Positions 57,765 through 64,000 of a stretch of DNA of 64,000 bases are shown piece after piece; position 1 is the first letter of the stretch; each line of letters starts with the position of its first letter. The notes beneath the pieces were generated by a model, which saw nothing but the letters and a program-made list of their open reading frames with translations, was not told where the DNA came from and did no database searches. Source of the stretch: Pogostemon cablin (lineage: Eukaryota; Streptophyta; Magnoliopsida; Lamiales; Lamiaceae); NCBI GenBank assembly GCA_023678885.1, contig CM042962.1:18552336-18616335 (forward strand), read 5' to 3'. A program made the translations under genes and the position numbers.

Positions 57765-58726
57765 AGGAAAAAGGAATACACCACATAATATCTTGTCCAT
57801 ATACACCCCAACAAAATGGGCAAGTTGAGAGGAAACATCGACATATCATCAAAATGGGTCTATCTTTGTTAGCTCAATCTCATCTACCATTGAATTTTTG
57901 GGATGATGCCTTTGTCACAGCCTGTTATCTCATCAATAGAACACCATGCAGATCCATTCACTATAAAACCCCTCTGGAGATCATTCACGGTCATCCACCT
58001 ACCTTCTCATTTTTAAAAACTTTTGTTGTTTGTGTTTTCCTTACCTCAGGCCTTATAATGAGCATAAATTGCAATATAGATCAGCTCCATCAACACTTAT
58101 TGGCTATAATTCCACTTACAAAGGATACAAAATTCTTCTACCCTCTAGAAAGACTATTGTCACTACGCATGTGGTGTTTGATGAAAATATCTTTCCCTTT
58201 GCTCTTACACAACCACCTTCTGTTGATCAATCCATCCATGACACGTTTCTTATCACAACAACCCCCTCCACCCATCATTCCCCTTTCATCTCCACCCCCT
58301 ATTTCTTCACCCCCTCCTCATCTCCTTCATCACATCACACTTCTCTTACTTCGTTTCCTTCATCGCCTAGTGAGAATATTATTTTGCCTAATAAAATTAC
58401 TAATGAGAGTAATGAATATACAAGTGCTACTTACCCTTCTTCCAGTGATACAGGTGCTATTCTTTAGAACCCAATACAAAATCAACACAAGATAATTACA
58501 AGAGGAAAAGATGGCATCTTCAAGCCTAAACTTTATCTGTCTCGGGCTTCTCCTATAGAAGAGATTGTTCCATGTTCTGCTACCCAGGCTTTATGGAATC
58601 CTCATTGGGAAAAAGCTATGCAAGAAGAAATCAATGCCTTATCCAGAAATAATACTCATCTCTTCCTGAAGGTAAAAATCTTATTGGTTGCAAATAGAAT
58701 TTTAAGATAAAGAGAAATGCAGATGA
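57765..58726 (+). pseudogene. copia integrase C-terminal part and RT start
   Basis: TPQQNGQVERKHRHIIKMGL contains the third catalytic acidic residue of copia integrase. LPLNFWDDAFVTACYLINRT and TPLEIIHGHPPTFSFLKTF follow, then a frame change near 58020 to FPYLRPYNEHKLQYRSAPST, LIGYNSTYKGYKIL and THVVFDENIFPFA. A Ser/Pro linker ends at TAG. RT begins with ATQALWNPHWEKAMQEEINA. The reading breaks at GCAGATG, where the first solo LTR lies. Confidence 0.85.
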
Positions 58727-60114
58727 TGTTGGATTATATACTAAAAGTCTAGCTTTTTGTATGAACAATATTATAACAATTAATTTGAAATGAGAATCAT
58801 ATGATCAAATGATTGCGTCTTATAATTTATTTATATGCACGATGCAATAGTCCACTTACTTTATAATGTAGATAATATGTTGTGCGACAACACGCGGAAG
58901 ATCATATTATCGGTTTCCTTATAAAGTATAAACAGATGCTCACAAGCGAGATAGACGGGGACTCTCTATTGGGATGATTGTAGTGTGGTTTGGTATTAGC
59001 TTGTCTTGGCTATAGAATCACATTAGTGCACTTGTGTGTATTGAGCAGGACCGCTTGAGATCGTTCGACTTATACTGACTTATAGGAGAACTTGATCTCA
59101 GTTATTATGGAAGTTCGTGCTCTTAATCCCTATACAATAACCTCGACACGTAGGGCAGTATGTATTTCTTTGATTCATCAACGAGTGAGATTTACATGTA
59201 ATTAAATCAACAAACTCGGTGAGTTGGGAAGTAATGCTATCTCTATGGTGTGCTGTTGATTGTAGAAGGAATCCGTGTCTGTCATAGGTTGATGATGTCC
59301 TCTTGAGGAGCTCATAAGGATTATCATGTAAACCCTGCAGGTGGAATTTATTCCGGTATGATAATGAGGTTGAGTGGTACTACTCTTGGATGAGATATTA
59401 ATTAATTGAGTTGTCAGTAACTTAATTTAACTAATGGACATTGTATATCTTAAACATGGGGAGACTAACGGGCTCATAATAAGAAGGAGCCCAAAACGTA
59501 AATTTGGGATTGGAAAGGCAGTGCAGTAATAATATTTTAGTGGAATATATTATAATTATTGGACTTAAGTATAAGCTTTGGGCTAAACTTGGATACTTAA
59601 GCCCAATGGAGGCCCAACCCAATTCCTCCTCCTGATCCTGCTGTAGCCCATGTATATAAGTCACCTCATCTTATCTGGAACCCTAATCTTATTCATTATT
59701 CACGTAAGATGAGGGTTGAGAGCAGATTGAGGAGGTCTCGTAGATCATCGCCCACACGACGTCGAGATCGGAGTTGGGACATACAGCAGAAGATCAGAAG
59801 GTAGTTTGCTGATGCTGTCTGCCACCTTGCGAAATTTGTATAAAATCGTAATTTGCTCAGAATTTGATGATCAATATACTGACGGAAAGCCGTTAAAGAG
59901 AGGATCATCTGAGCACAAAGATCATTCAATTCTGACATCAGACGAGGAAGTTATGGCCATTCTCGTGGGACTGCACAGTCTGTCAGCGAGAATCCTTCAT
60001 CTTCTACATACCCTGGTGAACGTTAATCGTTTCTATGATCTATTACTTCCGCTAATATTAGAAATGTATGGATTCCTAACGGGTCATATTAACCAAATGA
60101 TCCAAGCGCCAACA
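58727..60114 (+). mobile_element. Solo LTR 1 inside copia RT
   Basis: It starts TGTTGGATTATATACTAAAA and ends AAGCGCCAACA, 1,388 bp, flanked by GATGA (58722-58726) and GATGG (60115-60119), a 5-bp TSD with one later change. The short inverted ends TGTTGG/CCAACA and a TATATAAG box (59653-59660) fit an LTR. No internal retroelement sequence is present, so it arose by LTR-LTR recombination. Confidence 0.8.
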
Positions 60115-60782
60115 GATGGCTCCATATCAAAGTTTAAGGCAAGATTAGTAGCTCAAGGGTGCTCACAAACTCCAGGTTTTGACTACCACGACACATTCAG
60201 CCCAGTGATCAAGCCTACCACTATTTAAGTCATCTTGACTCTTGCTGTTTTCAACAATTGGCCGATTAGACAGTTAGATATGAATAATGCATTTCTCCAC
60301 AGTGATGTTGTGGAAGATTTGTATATGAAACAACCTCCCAAGTTTGAAAATGGATAAGATCTTGTTTGTAAACTTTTCAAAGCTATTTATGCGCTTAAAC
60401 AAGCTTCAAGAGACTGGTTTCTCAAAGTAAAGAGTGTTCTTATTGACATGGGCTTTAACAATTCGAAGGCTGACTCATCTTTATTCTATAGGATCAGAAA
60501 TCAATCCACAATCTATTTGTTCATTTACTTGGATGATATACTGTTTACCGAAAATGATAGCTCTGAGATTAACCATGTTCTTCATCAGCTAGTTCATCAT
60601 TTTTCTATCAAGGATCTTGGAGTTTTGAAACATTTTCTGGGCATTGAAGTCATGTATACTTCTCGAGGTCTTCATCTTTCTTAAGCTCAGTACATCAAGG
60701 ATTTGCTTTAGAAAGATTCAAACTCTCGTCCAACACCGATCATCACATCACCATCTCTGTCTAAACATGAAGGAAACCCCAT
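60115..60782 (+). pseudogene. copia reverse transcriptase, middle part
   Basis: SISKFKARLVAQGCSQTPGF, DYHDTFSPVIKPTTI, QLDMNNAFLHSDVVEDLYMK, LFKAIYALKQASRDWFLKVK and the catalytic box YLFIYLDDILF are clear. KDLGVLKHFLGIEVMYTSRG follows. Stops occur at PTTI, FENG, HLS and DLL. The sequence breaks at KHEGNPI where the second solo LTR lies. Confidence 0.85.
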
Positions 60783-62452
60783 TGATGAGAGTGTAAATTC
60801 ACGTAATTTGAGCTCTGATTTCTATGATAATGATGTATGATCTGATCTTAAGTCGAGATAAATCGAGATATGTAGTGGAAAGCCACGAATCAGGTGTGTT
60901 TGAGGTGGTTTGAGAGGATTTTCAAAGAAAAATACGATAGAAGTGCTCAGAACCGAAAAAGGAAAAATTCAGCATTTGGTTCGACCAAGAAGCCAGTGGG
61001 TCGACCACCGGTTCGGGTCTACCCAAGCACCTGCAATTTTGTTACAGAGGGGTTCGACCATGATGATGTGGTTCGACCATGCATGAAGGTCGAACCGTGG
61101 TCGAACCAAATTCCTGAAGTGGTGCAAGGGCGATTAGATCGCGATGCTTCTGATTTGACCAGCGGTTCGAGTCGAACCATCCATCTGCCAGTTTGTTACA
61201 GGCTGGTTTGACTAGGACATAAATGGTTCGACCAAGGGCTTTGGTCGAACCAATATGTGAGAAGTTTCCGGATCTGTATCTTACACCTTCAGTACATGTT
61301 TTCGCTCAAAAAGCCCATTAGAGGTCCGTTGGAGGAGTTGAAAGTATAAAAGGAAGACCCTACGTAGCAGAAAGGTACCACAACAACAACCTTCATTCTA
61401 CACAACATCCGAAAACCTATCATCATCATACGAAGCTGTGGAGAGAGATTCATCTGTCGAATCAAGTGAGAACCATGTGAAGATTCAAGATGGAGAGAGA
61501 CGCGACGACTCCCACATCTAGGGTTTACTTCGCCTCTTAATTTATCTTGTAATTTTCAAGACTATGGGTAAGATCTATTCAACTACCATGATTGTTCTTT
61601 GATCAATCATGGGCTAGAACCACGTTGGTAGTTCTAGGGTTTATGAAGATTTTATGATTTAATTGAACTTATGTGTGTATACTCTGTACAACATTACTTG
61701 TGGTTTATTTTATATAAGACTATGCCTTTTTAATTCATACTCAGAGTTGTTTTGTGCATCATTAATTGATATGTAGAGTTTGAATACATATCTTGATTAT
61801 TGAATGAGTGCGTTCACTGCTGAGCAGGATTACATGTTATGATTCTAAGTGAGGGTACTCCGAAATCTCATTAGAACTATCTTATATAAATACTTGTTAA
61901 TTGAATCTTATTTGGGTTAATAAATAGGACAAAGTGAATAACTTCATAGTACCTATAAAGGGAGATCATATCGGGCTAGAGTACTTAGTGCACGGAAAAT
62001 AATTGATACTGATAGTACCTAGAAAGGGAGGTGAATTATATCTCATGCTCCAAGAATATTCACATGTCACATGCTTATTTACTTGTGTCTGTAGAGTAGA
62101 TTTGCATAGTTTAGTGATGCGTCCATATTCCACAAGGCAGAGTCGGACATTGATACATGGAAAGGAAGTTAATAAGTAAAACTGGATGGCTCAAAGAACT
62201 ACTTAATTTCTCACTTGTTCACATTTGTTTAATCTCTACTGCTTGTTTACTTAATTTTCTATTTAAATTACTTGTTTCGTAGTTAACTAATTATTCCACT
62301 AGATTATTGCCAACCTAGTCTTAATAAGTTAGATTATAATTGAATTGATAACAGTACGTCCTTTGGGTTCGATAATCACTTCGTTACTTATCAATGCTAC
62401 AATAACATCCTTCATACTTAGGATTAATTGTGTGTTGAGAAAACGCTCATCA
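60783..62452 (+). mobile_element. Solo LTR 2 (Athila-like family) inside copia
   Basis: It starts TGATGAGAGTG and ends AAAACGCTCATCA, with perfect inverted ends TGATGAG/CTCATCA. The TSD CCCAT is at 60778-60782 and 62453-62457. A TATAAAAGG box is at 61345-61353. It is 1,670 bp and belongs to the same family as the minus-strand LTR at 51317-53176. Confidence 0.88.
60978..61251. repeat. GGTTCGACC/GGTCGAACC cluster in solo LTR 2
   Basis: About ten copies of the 9-bp word or its complement, including GGTTCGAGTCGAACC, occupy 270 bp upstream of the TATA box. A partial heat-shock-like GAAGTTTCCGGAT (61261-61273) follows directly. Confidence 0.75.
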
Positions 62453-63155
62453 CCCATCACTAATTCAAGTGTTATCGGAGCATTATTGGTGCTCTCTAGT
62501 ATCTCACCATCACAAGACCTGAGCTTGCGTTTTCTGTAAATAAGGTTAGTCAGTTCATGTCTAATCCCCTTGAGACACACTGATAAGCTGTAAAAAGGAT
62601 TCTATGCTATCTCAGTGGAACGATTGTCTATGGTCTTCACATTCAACGGCATAACCATCTCAACCTAGTTGGTTTCTCAGATTCTGATTGGGGAGCTGAC
62701 CCCGATGACAGAAGGTTCATCTCAGGTTTATATGTGTACTTTGGGAACAATATAATAGTTTGGAGTTAAAAAAAGAAAACATTGTTTCATGATCAAGCAC
62801 ATAAGATGAGTATCGAAGTTTAGCTAATACTGCAGTTGAAATTGTTTGGCTTATGGCTTTGCTTCAAGAACTCAAAGTTCAAGTTTCTATTGTTCCTGTT
62901 ATTTGGGTAAATCATAAGAGCACTATTGCCATGACTTCAAATTCGATATTACATGCCAAAACCAAGCATGTTGAACTGGACTACCACTTTGTTCGAGAAA
63001 TCATCTATAACAAAAAGCTTCACATCCAACATGTCCCTTCTCTGGATCAATTTGTAGATGTCTTTACAAAGCCACTAAGCATGTATGCAATTCTTCTCTC
63101 GGCTTCGAAACAAATTGCATATTGTTCCTCGGGCCTCGCTCGAATTGAGGGAGGA
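62453..63155 (+). pseudogene. copia RNase H region
   Basis: After the solo LTR the copia frame resumes: FKCYRSIIGAL, YLTITRPELAFSVNKVSQFM, SNPLETH, IVYGLHIQRHNHLNLVGFSD and SDWGADPDDRRFISGLYVYF. The DSDW motif is typical of copia RNase H. Further on come NHKSTIAMTSNSILHAKTKH, VELDYHFVREIIYNKKLHIQ and DQFVDVFTKPL. Several stops and a frameshift near 62770-62850 make it non-functional. Confidence 0.85.
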
Positions 63156-63420
63156 TGTTAGCAAGTGTGATAAAGTGTGATACAAATACAGTCAATTGCC
63201 ATCAATATGAGTAGTACAGTTTGTTAGGTTGTTAGAATCCCTTTTTGTTTTCCTGTGATGAGTTGTCCATAGTTTGCAGCCTTATGCTTTCTACATATAC
63301 ACACCTTTGTAATCCTGCCAACACAATTAATGAAAAGGCTTTAATCACTCTCATATTCTCTTCTCATGTTTGTTCTCACTTTCACTTTCATGGCTTTTGC
63401 TCCTTTTCTTTCAGAACCTG
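63156..63420 (+). repeat. 3' LTR of the copia element (right end uncertain)
   Basis: After the purine tract ATTGAGGGAGGA the LTR starts TGTTAGCAAGTGTGATAAAG. It includes TTTCTACATATACACACC and CCTTTGTAATC. A clear CA end was not identified; it probably lies before CAGAACCTGGG near 63415. Confidence 0.6.
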
Positions 63421-64000
63421 GGTTGATTGTACTTCCTATTTTTACAGTAGCCAGAAGTTTGATAATTTTTTTTTCAATTTTAGTTTATATTCAATATTTT
63501 CATTTCTTTTCAATTCTTTTCCTTTATCTTTTTCATTTTCGTATTCTTTTTAATCTCATTTTCATTTTTGTTTTAATTTTATTTTCGTCTTTTTCATTAT
63601 CTTTTTTTATATTTTTTCATTGTTTTATTAATTTTGTGTTTTATTTTTTGTTTTTAATTTTAATATAACTTTATTAATAAAATAAATTTATACTTTATAA
63701 ATAGTATAATTACTATTACAATTAACTGAATATATTTAAAATATATTTACTATCATATGACTAATAAAATTTGGTCTTTGTTTTACTAATTTTTTTATTA
63801 ATATAATTGTTAAAAATCAACATATATATTATATTAAAAATTTTAAAAATTAATCATGAAAATATATTACTATATTCATTATTTGATAACGTATTTAATA
63901 AAAGTTTTATAACTATATTATGATATATTCTTAATTTAATTATTTTATAATTAATTTAAATATTATATATATCATTTAATTTATTATAAAAATATTTATT
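63421..64000. other. T-rich then AT-rich DNA
   Basis: A TTTTCATTTTC-type T-rich stretch to about 63660 is followed by very AT-rich sequence to the window end. Phe-rich open frames here reflect composition. No gene is supported. Confidence 0.6.

Larger units (their letters stand above)
57765..63420 (+). mobile_element. Ty1/copia retrotransposon, 5'-truncated and split twice
   Basis: The order integrase C-terminal part, RT, RNase H and 3' LTR identifies Ty1/copia. It starts abruptly inside integrase (EKGIHHIISCPYTPQQNGQV), joined to the minisatellite. Two solo LTRs interrupt it: 58727-60114 inside the RT start, and 60783-62452 between RT and RNase H. Reading across both insertions is collinear with a normal copia Pol. 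Confidence 0.88.

Noticed and set aside
61261..61273. Heat-shock element in solo LTR 2
   Set aside because: GAAGTTTCCGGAT has only two good units and an imperfect third, and lies 70 bp from the TATA box; too weak to call.
63245..63668. Phe/Ser-rich open frames as membrane proteins
   Set aside because: The sequence is a T-rich tract; hydrophobicity follows from composition.

Overview
This window is plant nuclear DNA, most likely from a eudicot. It is AT-rich and has spliced, plant-type gene fragments, CCCTAAA telomere-like repeats, Stowaway MITEs with CTCCCTCCGTCC ends, CACTA elements, Ty3/gypsy and Ty1/copia retrotransposons, a FAR1-type MULE gene and Helitron-like ends. I found no intact host gene. 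Nearly everything is mobile DNA, its debris, or pieces of host genes.

Layout. 1-5.3 kb: AT-rich DNA with MITE remnants, then a decayed gene-like region ending in a TE-associated exon. 5.3-7.2 kb: a dense AATTACTCTT minisatellite carrying two Stowaway MITEs. 7.2-11.5 kb: fragments of unrelated host genes (IQD calmodulin-binding protein, TRA1/TRRAP-like kinase-family protein, an unassigned exon, IMP dehydrogenase). 11.5-14.2 kb: AT-rich repeats, two Helitron-like 3' ends and more MITEs.

14.2-31.1 kb is a four-level nest. A Stowaway MITE was split by a large non-autonomous LTR element (14251-30893, TSD CCCAT). Its 5' LTR was split by a 9.5-kb CACTA transposon (15298-24838, TSD ATA) that carries fragments of an aminopeptidase P gene and a LOG/lysine-decarboxylase-like gene. 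That CACTA was in turn invaded by a second CACTA (21975-24572, TSD TTT). Both LTRs of the host element carry a four-unit heat-shock element just upstream of a TATA box.

31.1-34.5 kb is AT-rich and has tandem repeats, a Mutator-type MITE with a perfect 9-bp TSD, and microsatellites. 34.5-47.3 kb: an older LTR (34529-34785 plus 44699-about 46697), followed by an initiator-Met primer site and an orphan ORF, was split by a young Ty3/gypsy element (34786-44693, TSD TCAAC). Its gag-pol is almost readable, carries several stops and frameshifts, and has a candidate 140-bp intron between gag and protease. 47.3-53.2 kb: a minus-strand Athila-like element with a broken gag, a tRNA-Asp primer site and one LTR. 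53.2-57.8 kb: a GRF zinc-finger pseudogene, an interstitial telomere-like block and a FAR1/MULE transposase pseudogene with an 83-bp minisatellite. 57.8-63.4 kb: a Ty1/copia element truncated at its 5' side and split by two solo LTRs (58727-60114 and 60783-62452). The right end is AT-rich DNA.

The pieces do not form a working pathway. The window is a layered record of insertions whose relative order can be read from target-site duplications. All family assignments come from reading motifs by eye; no database search was run.
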